A stretch of 64,000 bases of DNA from Flavobacterium sp. 83 (GTDB taxonomy: Bacteria > Bacteroidota > Bacteroidia > Flavobacteriales > Flavobacteriaceae), in contig NZ_JQMS01000001.1 in assembly GCF_000744835.1 (NCBI RefSeq), forward strand, positions 2,108,001 to 2,172,000. Reading direction: 5' to 3'. The notes under the pieces are model-generated. The model worked only from the letters and a program-made list of their open reading frames with translations, was not told where the DNA came from and did not search any database. Below are positions 50,047 to 57,919 of this stretch, in pieces. A program made the position numbers and the translations under genes. Within the stretch, counting starts at the first letter, position 1. Each line of letters starts with the position of its first letter.

Positions 50047-50480
50047 TGAAGAAAAAGCTATTGATAGTTTTAATTATAGTTATTGTCTCTTCTTGCACAA
50101 CGCAAATTAATTCCGCTAGAGAAACTAATAAAAACCCAATAATACCTATAGTTGGTGGTGATGTCGATGAGTATGGATGCAAAGCATCTGCAGGATATAC
50201 TTGGTCAGTATTAAGAAATGAATGTGTTCGAATTTTTGAAATCGGGGCGCGTTTAGATCATTATGGTCAAGATGATAAGCTAGTAACCACATCTTCTTTT
50301 GTGATTTTTGAAACCAATAGTGGAAACAAAGCCGAACTGTTTTTAGACACAGAAAGAAAGTCAATTATTTTAGTCCGTAAAAACGAAGGCCAACCATGGG
50401 TTAAAGATGATTGGCAATTGATTCCTTGGAAAGGGTATGTTTTGAAAAAAGGAAATGATATTAAATATACAGGAAAATAA
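50046..50480 (+). CDS. Small lipoprotein with a GC...SAGYTWS...CVR motif
   Basis: A 144-residue lipoprotein (signal ending IVIVSSCTTQ). The mature part contains GCKASAGYTWSVLRNECVR, a motif shared by short Bacteroidota lipoproteins; its two cysteines could form a disulfide. Function unknown. It overlaps the previous gene's stop by one base and ends two bases from the convergent esterase gene, with no terminator between. Confidence 0.65.
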   Translation: MKKKLLIVLIIVIVSSCTTQINSARETNKNPIIPIVGGDVDEYGCKASAGYTWSVLRNECVRIFEIGARLDHYGQDDKLVTTSSFVIFETNSGNKAELFLDTERKSIILVRKNEGQPWVKDDWQLIPWKGYVLKKGNDIKYTGK

Positions 50481-50482
50481 AT

Positions 50483-51130
50483 TTAGTTATTTTCTAGCCA
50501 ATTTTTAAAGTCATAAAAATTTTGCGGCGCTACACCATGTCCTACAGGATATTCTTTATAGGTAGAATTAATGCCTAGTTTTTCCAGAAATGGTTTTGTT
50601 TTTCGGGCCCATTCTACAGGGATTACCTGATCAACAGTTCCATGTGAATGAAATATCTTAAGTTTTGTAAAATCGTTTCGTAGATAATTTTCTTCCAAAA
50701 TAGGTTCGCTAATATAGCCGCTCAATGCAACTACCCTTTGTACTTTATCAGGATGGGATAAGGCGATTGCATAACTTAAAATCGAACCTTGGCTGAAGCC
50801 AATTAAGGTCACGTTTTTAGCATCTATTGGATAGGTTTGAATTAATTCATCAATAAATTGAGCAATTAAATTCCTTGAAATCTTTGCCTGTTCGTGATCT
50901 GAAAATTTATTTTCATCAGCGTCAAAATTGATGGCATACCAAGCATAAGCACCGTATTGCATACTGTATGGAGCTCTTGCTGAAATAATGTAATATTCAT
51001 CAGGCAATTCAGTTGCAAACGAAAATAAGTCCTCCTCATTGCTGCCGTAACCATGTAATAAAAGCAAAAGCGGGTTTTTGTCTAATTTTATTTTAGGTTC
51101 TCGTATTTTATATTCTAAAGATAAATTCAT
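50483..51130 (-). CDS. Alpha/beta-hydrolase, phospholipase/carboxylesterase type
   Basis: A 215-residue cytosolic esterase. The nucleophile elbow is LIGFSQGSILSYA (G-x-S-x-G). An aspartate in HGTVDQVIPVEWA and a histidine in YPVGHGVAPQNF complete the triad. The opening LLLLHGYGSNEEDLF is the oxyanion-hole motif of the YpfH/lysophospholipase group. The natural substrate is not defined. It is the last gene of the operon that starts with BatA, 4 bases after DUF4870. Confidence 0.85.
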   Translation of the reverse strand: MNLSLEYKIREPKIKLDKNPLLLLLHGYGSNEEDLFSFATELPDEYYIISARAPYSMQYGAYAWYAINFDADENKFSDHEQAKISRNLIAQFIDELIQTYPIDAKNVTLIGFSQGSILSYAIALSHPDKVQRVVALSGYISEPILEENYLRNDFTKLKIFHSHGTVDQVIPVEWARKTKPFLEKLGINSTYKEYPVGHGVAPQNFYDFKNWLENN

Positions 51131-51134
51131 TTGA

Positions 51135-51461
51135 TTATGATATATTTGAAAGCCATTTTTGGAAATAAGTACCTAGTAAAGGAACTGGTTTTGTTTCGCC
51201 TTTTATAGCGCTGGTAATGCCATAAGACCATAAAACAAATACAAAAATCCACATTGGGGCAGAAATCATTAAGCTGTCAAAATTGCTGATGATTAATCCC
51301 AATGAGATGAAGGTTAAAGTGAGTCCCAATCCTTGACGAATATGGAATGAAGCGAAGGTGTTTTTGTCTTCGGAATTCATAGACATTGCTATAAATACAC
51401 CAATTCCTAGGATATAGCTTGTAATTGCAGCAGTTTTCCCTGCTTCGATAGTGTTATTCAT
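51135..51461 (-). CDS. DUF4870-like small membrane protein
   Basis: A 108-residue protein with three or four membrane helices (ITSYILGIGVFIAMSMN, GLTLTFISLGLIISNF, SAPMWIFVFVLWSYG). The FASFHIRQGLGLTL segment between the first and second is the hallmark of DUF4870/Tic20-like proteins. Function unknown. It is in one operon with the dihydroorotase-like gene (44-base gap) and the esterase (4-base gap). Confidence 0.75.
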   Translation of the reverse strand: MNNTIEAGKTAAITSYILGIGVFIAMSMNSEDKNTFASFHIRQGLGLTLTFISLGLIISNFDSLMISAPMWIFVFVLWSYGITSAIKGETKPVPLLGTYFQKWLSNIS

Positions 51462-51505
51462 GTTTTTTGTTTTTTCTCACTTTGAATTTTTGTGAGACTT
51501 TTTAT

Positions 51506-52759
51506 TTAAGCTAAAATTAGTTGTCCTTGATTTACAATTCCATGAACTTTTCCTTTAATTTCTGTTCCCAGAAAAGCAGAGTTTTTCGATTTAGATAGAA
51601 TTGATGATTTAGTAAAAATACCTTTTGGTTCCGGGTTGAATAAGGTAATGTTCGCTTTTGAGCCTTCATTAATAGTTTGTATATCGATGCCAAAAGTTGT
51701 TTTTCCGGATGTTAATTTCTCTATTACAGTTTCTAACGATAGTACTGTCATCAAAGCACCAAAAGCGCTTTCTAAACCGATTGTGCCATTTTTAGCAGTA
51801 TCAAACTCCATTTTTTTATGTTCAATGTCAATTGGATTGTGGTCAGAAGTAATCATATCAATCGTTCCGTCTTTTATCCCTTTCAATAGTGCTTTTCTAT
51901 CCGTTTCTGTTCTTAATGGTGGTGAAACTTTAGCTCTTGTGTCAAATTCTTCTAGCTTTTCATCCGTTAAAACCAAATTATGCACAGCAACACTACACGT
52001 TACATTTAATCCATTTGCTTTAGCCTCTTTGATTAATTGTACTGATTTTTTAGTTGAAATGGTTGGAATGTGTAATTTTCCTCCGGTGTATTCTAATAGA
52101 AATAAATTTCTTGCAATTTGTAATTCTTCCCCAAGATTTGGAATTCCTTTCAAACCCAATCGGGTAGAAACAACCCCTTCATTGGCTACTCCATTTCCTT
52201 TTATGTTTTCGTCTTGAGCAAATGCAATAACTAATCCATCAAAATCTTGTACGTATTGTAAGGCTATTTTCAGCAAATTAGCATTGTTTAAACTTTTAGT
52301 ATAATCTCCAAAAGCAATAGCACCAGCTTTTTTCATGTCATACAATTCAGCCATATCTTTTCCTTCGCTTCCTTTTGTCAAAGCACCAATAGGGAAAAGT
52401 TGTGTAGCAAATCCATGTGCTTTGTTTACCACAAAATTCACTTGGGATTGATTGTCAATAATAGGGAAGGAGTTAGGTTGTAATGCAATTGCTGTGAAAC
52501 CACTTTTGGCAGCTACATTAAGTCCGTTTGAAATTGTTTCTCGGTCTTCAAAACCAGGTTCTCCAAGCGAAACACTACTGTCAAACCAGCCTTGGGATAC
52601 ATGTAAATTATCCAAACTTAATTCATCCGCTTTTTCTAAATTTGGAAGTGAATTTCCGATTTTTTTTATAAAACCATCAACAATTAAAATATCTACTGTC
52701 TTATTATGAAAAGGACTTTTCGAATCGATAATTTTTGCTTCTCTGATGATTATATTCAT
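51506..52759 (-). CDS. Dihydroorotase homologue lacking the metal ligands (probably non-catalytic)
   Basis: A 417-residue amidohydrolase-fold protein clearly related to type I dihydroorotase: FDSSVSLGEPGFEDRETI, LHIPTISTKKSVQLI and DMITSDHNPID align with the enzyme. The first motif, DxHxHLREP in the active enzyme, reads D60-S-S-V-S-L-G-E-P68, so both zinc histidines and the substrate-binding arginine are gone. The histidine in HVST is also replaced. Only the aspartate of SDHNP remains. Dead pyrC homologues in other bacteria help assemble aspartate carbamoyltransferase; here that gene is not in view. It lies between BatA and DUF4870 on one transcript. Confidence 0.85.
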   Translation of the reverse strand: MNIIIREAKIIDSKSPFHNKTVDILIVDGFIKKIGNSLPNLEKADELSLDNLHVSQGWFDSSVSLGEPGFEDRETISNGLNVAAKSGFTAIALQPNSFPIIDNQSQVNFVVNKAHGFATQLFPIGALTKGSEGKDMAELYDMKKAGAIAFGDYTKSLNNANLLKIALQYVQDFDGLVIAFAQDENIKGNGVANEGVVSTRLGLKGIPNLGEELQIARNLFLLEYTGGKLHIPTISTKKSVQLIKEAKANGLNVTCSVAVHNLVLTDEKLEEFDTRAKVSPPLRTETDRKALLKGIKDGTIDMITSDHNPIDIEHKKMEFDTAKNGTIGLESAFGALMTVLSLETVIEKLTSGKTTFGIDIQTINEGSKANITLFNPEPKGIFTKSSILSKSKNSAFLGTEIKGKVHGIVNQGQLILA

Positions 52760-52789
52760 AATGATTGTTTAATTATTTGAAATTTGGCT

Positions 52790-54718
52790 TTACTTCACGA
52801 ACCGAATAATTGCCATTTCGGTTAGTAGTAATAACAGTGCAAAGATAACAAACCATTTCCAAATTTGATTATCAGTTCTGTCAGTTTGTAAAGTGTCAAA
52901 AAATGATGTTATGGATTCAGCTTTTTTATAATCAGAAAGGAGATTTTCATTGGCAGCAGCCAAATTACTTTCGGTTCTGTTGTAATTAAAACTGATATTT
53001 TCTAACCATTCTTTTTTATTGTAAATACAGTAATTTCCAGCTTGTTCCGGATAATCGTTAAAAGTCAGTTTCACTTTAGTATTCAAAATTTGTTGGATAG
53101 GAATAAATTGTTCCTCAGCATTTTTAACGGTCAAAATATCATCTTTGTTTAAAGAAACTTCAGTTAAATGGGGTTTATTATTTCCTATCACTAAAGCATT
53201 GATGCCATTGTTTTGATTGTTCATCGCCATTTTATAAAAAACGGGTACAATTAATGGTGATTGTTGGAAATTTGAATTTATCGTATTGATTGGTGCCGAG
53301 AAAATTGAAACTGCACTAACAGAATTTGTTAATGAAGTTAGGAAAGCACTTTGGTCCTCATAAGATAAAGCGGCTGGACTTGAACTGGATAAAGCAAACG
53401 AGCTTTTTGTTTTGGGATATTGAAAATTAGTAACTCTATTTTCAAAAACAGTATTGAATATAGGGTGATTGAAATTGATTTTAGTAATCAGCTTTTCTTT
53501 GTTTTCTAATGAGTTGAATTTTATATTTCCAAAATTCATTAAAAAGGAATTTAAATTAGCAATCGAAGCGACTGACGAAGGAATCAGGATTAAATTCCCT
53601 CCTTTTTCCACAAAAGATTTTAAAGTGGTTTGCAACGCTTGTGGAATTTCATCCAATTCATTTAAAACAATCGTATTTTGCTCTTCTAGTTTGTTATAAT
53701 CCAGTGAACTTAAAGTATAGTTATTGAAATTGAATTCTTCAGTTGTATAAATCCGGGAAAGAAAATTGCTTTTTTCTGGTTCACCAATGCTTATTATATT
53801 CGTTTTCTTCGTTTTTGAAATGCTAAAAAATAAAGTGTTATCATAACTCAAACCATTGTCAACAATAGCCACATAACCATGAAAGGCTTGTTTTGGAATA
53901 GTGAAATTGATACTTTTTTTCTTTGAGTCTAAAGTTACTATCGTCTTTGCAATGAGTTTGCTGTCATTATATAAAGAGATTGGAATTGGATTGAAATCTT
54001 CGCCATAACCGGATAATTGAACGCTAATTTCATAGAAATTGTCGAGAGTTTTATTGATAAAAACGCTATCTATGGAAATGTTGTTTTTTTGTTCTGCTTT
54101 GGGGATTATGAATTGGGGAGAATCTGTTGCTTCGCTATTTCTTAATTGCTTTTCATCAAGGTCTACTGCATCCGTAATGATAATAATATCTTTTTTAAAT
54201 GCGGATTTATGTGCTTTTATTTTGGCCATTATAGTGCTCAACTGAAAAGGCACAGCACTGTATTTAAGGTTTTGCAAAGAACTTCGAATTGACTTTATAT
54301 CCGTATTCCAATAATTATCTGAATTGGTTAGCAAAGAAAAATTAACATTTTCCGGAGTTTCTTCCAGTAATTCCTGAACAGCACGTTTAAGTAATTCCCC
54401 TTTTTTTCCTTTGGCTTGCATACTAAAGGAATTGTCTAAAATAATATACAATTCATTACTGGCGTTTTTACTGTCTTTTGAATCAAAAAAGGGTTGTGCA
54501 AATGCTATAACAATAGAAATAAGTAATAATAAACGACAGGTGAGAAGCAGCCATTTTTTGATTTTAGAGCTTTTTCTTGTTTGAATGGAAAGTGTTTTTA
54601 AGAAACGAACATTAGTAAAATATTCTTTTTTGAAACGGCGTAATTGGAATAAATGAACCAAAATTGGTACAATCAATAAAAATAGAAAGTATAGAATTTC
54701 GGGATGTTTAAAATGCAT
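52790..54718 (-). CDS. BatA/von Willebrand factor A domain membrane protein
   Basis: A 642-residue protein. The N-terminal membrane anchor with MHFKHPEILYFLFLLIVPIL and FQLRRFKKEYFTNVRFLKTL is the BatA domain. A vWA domain begins near residue 90 with the metal site DNSFSMQAKG (DxSxS). A long beta-rich region follows, with a last helix at the C-terminus (WFVIFALLLLLTEMAIIRF). BatA proteins accompany MoxR-type ATPases in the Bat system in other Bacteroidota, but no moxR is here. Gene order BatA, dihydroorotase-like, DUF4870, esterase appears to be an operon. Confidence 0.85.
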   Translation of the reverse strand: MHFKHPEILYFLFLLIVPILVHLFQLRRFKKEYFTNVRFLKTLSIQTRKSSKIKKWLLLTCRLLLLISIVIAFAQPFFDSKDSKNASNELYIILDNSFSMQAKGKKGELLKRAVQELLEETPENVNFSLLTNSDNYWNTDIKSIRSSLQNLKYSAVPFQLSTIMAKIKAHKSAFKKDIIIITDAVDLDEKQLRNSEATDSPQFIIPKAEQKNNISIDSVFINKTLDNFYEISVQLSGYGEDFNPIPISLYNDSKLIAKTIVTLDSKKKSINFTIPKQAFHGYVAIVDNGLSYDNTLFFSISKTKKTNIISIGEPEKSNFLSRIYTTEEFNFNNYTLSSLDYNKLEEQNTIVLNELDEIPQALQTTLKSFVEKGGNLILIPSSVASIANLNSFLMNFGNIKFNSLENKEKLITKINFNHPIFNTVFENRVTNFQYPKTKSSFALSSSSPAALSYEDQSAFLTSLTNSVSAVSIFSAPINTINSNFQQSPLIVPVFYKMAMNNQNNGINALVIGNNKPHLTEVSLNKDDILTVKNAEEQFIPIQQILNTKVKLTFNDYPEQAGNYCIYNKKEWLENISFNYNRTESNLAAANENLLSDYKKAESITSFFDTLQTDRTDNQIWKWFVIFALLLLLTEMAIIRFVK

Positions 54719-54899
54719 TTTTATTTCAAGGTTACTTCACTAAGTTTTATTTCCAATGGGTTCATTGAATTTTATAAATCAAAAATACAAATTTGTTGAC
54801 AGTTTTGGGAGATGTTGTTATTATTTTTCATAGGAACAAACAATTGGCATTGATTCTAAAATATTTATGTATTTTAGCTTTTCAATAAAATTTAAAAAC

Positions 54900-56012
54900 A
54901 TGAAAAATTCGTATGTCGTTCTTCTTTTAATTTTCATTTTAACAAGCGTGCAAGCACAAAAAAATAAATTCAATTTGCTGATTGGAACCTATACCAAAGG
55001 CTGTGAAAGTAAAGGAATTTACACCTATGATTTTGATACTAATACAGGAAGTTTTAATCTTAAAAGTGCCACTGAAAATGTTGTAAATCCAAGTTATTTA
55101 ACGGTTTCAAAGAATAATAATTATGTTTATTCAGTAAATGAAAATGGAGCTGAAAGTACAGTAAGTTCTTTCGGTTATACTCCTTCAAGCGGAAAATTAA
55201 GTTTTTTAAACAATCAAAGTTCCAAAGGAGCTGATCCTTGTTATATTATCAATGATGATAAAAATGTAATTGTAGCCAATTATTCCGGTGGGAATATTTC
55301 AGTTTTTGCGAAGAAAAGTGATGGAAGTATCGCCGAAGCAAAACAAGTCATTCAACACTACGGAAAAGGAATTAATGCACAAAGACAAGAAGCTCCTCAC
55401 GTGCACATGGTTCATTTTTCTCCAGATAGAAAGTTTGTTTTATCTAATGATTTAGGTACTGATAAAGTGTATTCATACCAATATAATTCAAACGCTGCAA
55501 ATGAAGTTTTAAAAATTAAAGATAGTATTTCAGTAAAATCAGGAAGTGGTCCAAGACATTTAACGTTTAGCAATGATGGAAAATTTGTTTACTTATTGCA
55601 AGAATTAGACGGTGCTCTAACCGTTTTTAGTTATTCAAACGGAATATTAAAAAAAATAGACGAAACTACCATTTTAGCAAAAGATTTTAAAGGAACTTTC
55701 AGTTCAGCTGATATTCATATCTCGCCTGACGGAAAATTTTTATACGCAACAAATAGAGGTGAAGCAAATACGATTTCAATCTTTAAAATTCTAAAAAACG
55801 GAAAATTAGTGTCTAAAGGGCAAATGAGTACTTTAGGAAAAGGGCCTCGAAACTTTGTGATTGATCCAACAGGAAAGTTTCTTTTGGTAGGACATCAATA
55901 TACAAATGATGTTGTGATTTTTAAAAGAAATCTAACTTCGGGAGCACTTACTGATACTGGAAAAAGAATCGCTTTATGTTCTCCGGTTTGTTTGGTTTTC
56001 ACAAAGAATTAA
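54900..56012 (+). CDS. Exported lactonase, 7-bladed beta-propeller (PgL-like)
   Basis: A 370-residue protein with a signal peptide (MKNSYVVLLLIFILTSVQAQ). The opening NLLIGTYTKGCESKGIYTYDF, plus the repeats YVYSVNENGAES, GPRHLTFSNDGKFVY and SADIHISPDGKFLYATNRGE, are those of the lactonase/6-phosphogluconolactonase propeller family (YbhE type). An export signal argues against a cytosolic pentose-phosphate role; it may open sugar lactones in the periplasm. I chose ATG at 54900 rather than the frame start at 54867. It ends at a shared terminator. Confidence 0.85.
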   Translation: MKNSYVVLLLIFILTSVQAQKNKFNLLIGTYTKGCESKGIYTYDFDTNTGSFNLKSATENVVNPSYLTVSKNNNYVYSVNENGAESTVSSFGYTPSSGKLSFLNNQSSKGADPCYIINDDKNVIVANYSGGNISVFAKKSDGSIAEAKQVIQHYGKGINAQRQEAPHVHMVHFSPDRKFVLSNDLGTDKVYSYQYNSNAANEVLKIKDSISVKSGSGPRHLTFSNDGKFVYLLQELDGALTVFSYSNGILKKIDETTILAKDFKGTFSSADIHISPDGKFLYATNRGEANTISIFKILKNGKLVSKGQMSTLGKGPRNFVIDPTGKFLLVGHQYTNDVVIFKRNLTSGALTDTGKRIALCSPVCLVFTKN

Positions 56013-56033
56013 TTTGATTATAAATATTGATAA

Positions 56034-56070
56034 AAAAAAGGCTAAAATGATTTTCATTTTAGCCTTTTTT
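56034..56070. terminator. Bidirectional terminator between convergent genes
   Basis: AAAAAAGGCTAAAATGA (56034-56050) pairs perfectly with TCATTTTAGCCTTTTTT (56054-56070) across a TTT loop. It serves the lactonase and the helicase. Confidence 0.88.
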
Positions 56071-56074
56071 AGTA

Positions 56075-57427
56075 TTATTTATTCTTGTCTTTTCTCTTTT
56101 TATCTCTGGTTTTTAGCATGTTTCTATTTACAGATCCATGTGTTTTTTTCTTGGTTACACCAGGACCACCCAAGTTGACTTTTTTATTCTTTTTACTTTT
56201 CTCTTGAAAAGCGCCATCTCCTTCTAATTTGACTTTTTTCATCAAAAACTTAATCGGTTGTCTGTCTTTTTCAGGTTCGATTAATTTTGATGAAACTTCA
56301 ACTGTTTCAGGGAAAGGCTCGGTTGCTAATTCCATATTCATAAGTACTTCTACTTCTACTTTGAATTCTTCTTCACGAGGAGCGATAAGACTGATAGCAG
56401 TTCCTGTCGCATCTGCACGACCGGTTCTACCAATTCTGTGCATGTATAACTCTGGCATTTCAGGCATTTCAAAGTTTACAACATGGGTAATATTAGAAAT
56501 ATCCAAACCCCTTGCCATAATATCTGTGGTAATCAAGCCGCGTAAATTTCCTTCTTGGAAAGAAGCCATCGTGCTTAAACGGTAATTTTGAGATTTATTC
56601 GAGTGAATTACTCCAAACTGACCTTCAAATTCTTCTTCGATTCTTTCGTGCAGCATATCCGAAATCTTCTTATTATTGACAAATACCAAAACACGGCTCA
56701 TGTCTTCATCAGATTCTAAAAGGTGCTTTAAAAGATTTACTTTGGTATTGAAATTAGGAACATTATAGGTTATTTGTTTGATGTTTTCCAATGGAGTTCC
56801 AGATGCTGAAAGTGTTACTTCTTCCGGATAATCAAAATAGTCATTCAAAATTGCATCTACTTCATCAGTCATTGTTGCTGAAAATAGGATGTTTTGGCGT
56901 TTTTTAGGCATCATGGCCAAGATAGCCGTCAATTGAGTACGGAAACCTAAATTTAGCATCTCATCAAATTCATCAATAACCAGTTTTTGCATTTCTTCAA
57001 AACGAATTACATTATCCAGTGTTAAATCCATGATTCTTCCCGGAGTTCCCACTAGTATGTCACAGCCTTGATAAACGGTTGTTTTTTGAGTATTAATATT
57101 TACGCCACCAAAAATTCCAATAGTTCGAACCGACATGTATTTTGTCAATTTCTCAACTTCTTCCACTACTTGCACTACAAGCTCACGCGTAGGAACCAGA
57201 ATTACTATTTTAGGAGTATGTCCAGGAGTAAATTTATATAATTTTAATAAAGGTAATAGGTATGCAAATGTTTTACCTGTACCAGTTTGTGCAATTCCCA
57301 TCATATCACGACCAGACATTATCACAGAAAAAGTTTTTTCTTGGATGGGAGTTGGGGAAGTAAAACCTAAATCATCTATTGCTTTTTGTACAGATTTAGG
57401 GAGATTGAATTGTTCGAAAGTACTCAT
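56075..57427 (-). CDS. DEAD-box-family RNA helicase (RhlE-like) with a DEFD motif
   Basis: A 450-residue helicase core with a short basic tail (HGSVNRNMLKTRDKKRKDKN). Motifs: FTSPTPIQEKTF (Q motif), AQTGTGKTFAYLLP (Walker A), LVIDEFDEMLNLGF (motif II), ILFSATMTD (motif III) and MHRIGRTGRADA (motif VI). Motif II reads DEFD instead of DEAD; the two acidic residues needed for ATP hydrolysis remain. It lacks the DbpA domain and glycine-rich tail of the helicase at 10801, so the two are not duplicates. It is monocistronic. Confidence 0.88.
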   Translation of the reverse strand: MSTFEQFNLPKSVQKAIDDLGFTSPTPIQEKTFSVIMSGRDMMGIAQTGTGKTFAYLLPLLKLYKFTPGHTPKIVILVPTRELVVQVVEEVEKLTKYMSVRTIGIFGGVNINTQKTTVYQGCDILVGTPGRIMDLTLDNVIRFEEMQKLVIDEFDEMLNLGFRTQLTAILAMMPKKRQNILFSATMTDEVDAILNDYFDYPEEVTLSASGTPLENIKQITYNVPNFNTKVNLLKHLLESDEDMSRVLVFVNNKKISDMLHERIEEEFEGQFGVIHSNKSQNYRLSTMASFQEGNLRGLITTDIMARGLDISNITHVVNFEMPEMPELYMHRIGRTGRADATGTAISLIAPREEEFKVEVEVLMNMELATEPFPETVEVSSKLIEPEKDRQPIKFLMKKVKLEGDGAFQEKSKKNKKVNLGGPGVTKKKTHGSVNRNMLKTRDKKRKDKNK

Positions 57428-57536
57428 TTGCTTAAATTTTGTGCAAAGATAGTCTTTTTGAAAGGAATGTTGAGATTTGAATGCAAACCAAGACTTATAA
57501 TGGTTTTTTTGTAGTATTATTTTTATTTAATACTAA

Positions 57537-57908
57537 TTATATAGTAAGTAATCGTTTTACTCTAACTATTAATTCGTTTGGGTTGAAAGGTTTTGGAACA
57601 AAATCATCAGCACCAAGTTTGAAGGCTTCAACAACAGTTCCTTCTTCTTTTCCAAGTGATGAAATAACTATTATGGGTGTGTTTTTATATTTTTCCTTAA
57701 CATAACTTATCACCTCCAGACCTGATCTAAAAGGAATCATAATATCAGTGATTACCATATCAGGCATAATTACTGGGATTCTTTCTATTGCGTTCAATCC
57801 GTCTTTTGCTACAGATGTGTGATATCCTTCTTTTTTAAGAATAAATTGGAGGATTTTTATCATCAATTCATCGTCTTCAACAATTAATATTTTTTTTCCA
57901 GTGTGCAT
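57537..57908 (-). CDS. Single-domain response regulator (CheY-like receiver)
   Basis: A 123-residue receiver domain with no output domain. The phosphoacceptor is D55 in MVITDIMIP, the acid pocket is E11-D12-D13 (LIVEDDELM), the switch residue is in VISSLG and the conserved lysine is K106 (FVPKPF). It is 11 bases downstream of the DUF4838 gene, so it should be co-expressed with the polysaccharide enzymes. Such receivers often control synthase activity by protein contact; its kinase is not in this window. Confidence 0.85.
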   Translation of the reverse strand: MHTGKKILIVEDDELMIKILQFILKKEGYHTSVAKDGLNAIERIPVIMPDMVITDIMIPFRSGLEVISYVKEKYKNTPIIVISSLGKEEGTVVEAFKLGADDFVPKPFNPNELIVRVKRLLTI

Positions 57909-57919
57909 ATTTGAGTAAT

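Noticed and set aside
51475..51497. TCTCAC/GTGAGA hairpin between the dihydroorotase-like gene and DUF4870
   Set aside because: Only six pairs, and the T-run is on the plus strand, against the direction of the operon; not a terminator for these genes.
51636..52217. 193-residue open frame opposite the dihydroorotase-like gene
   Set aside because: Shadow frame on the antisense strand of a clearly conserved gene; no recognisable domain or start signal.
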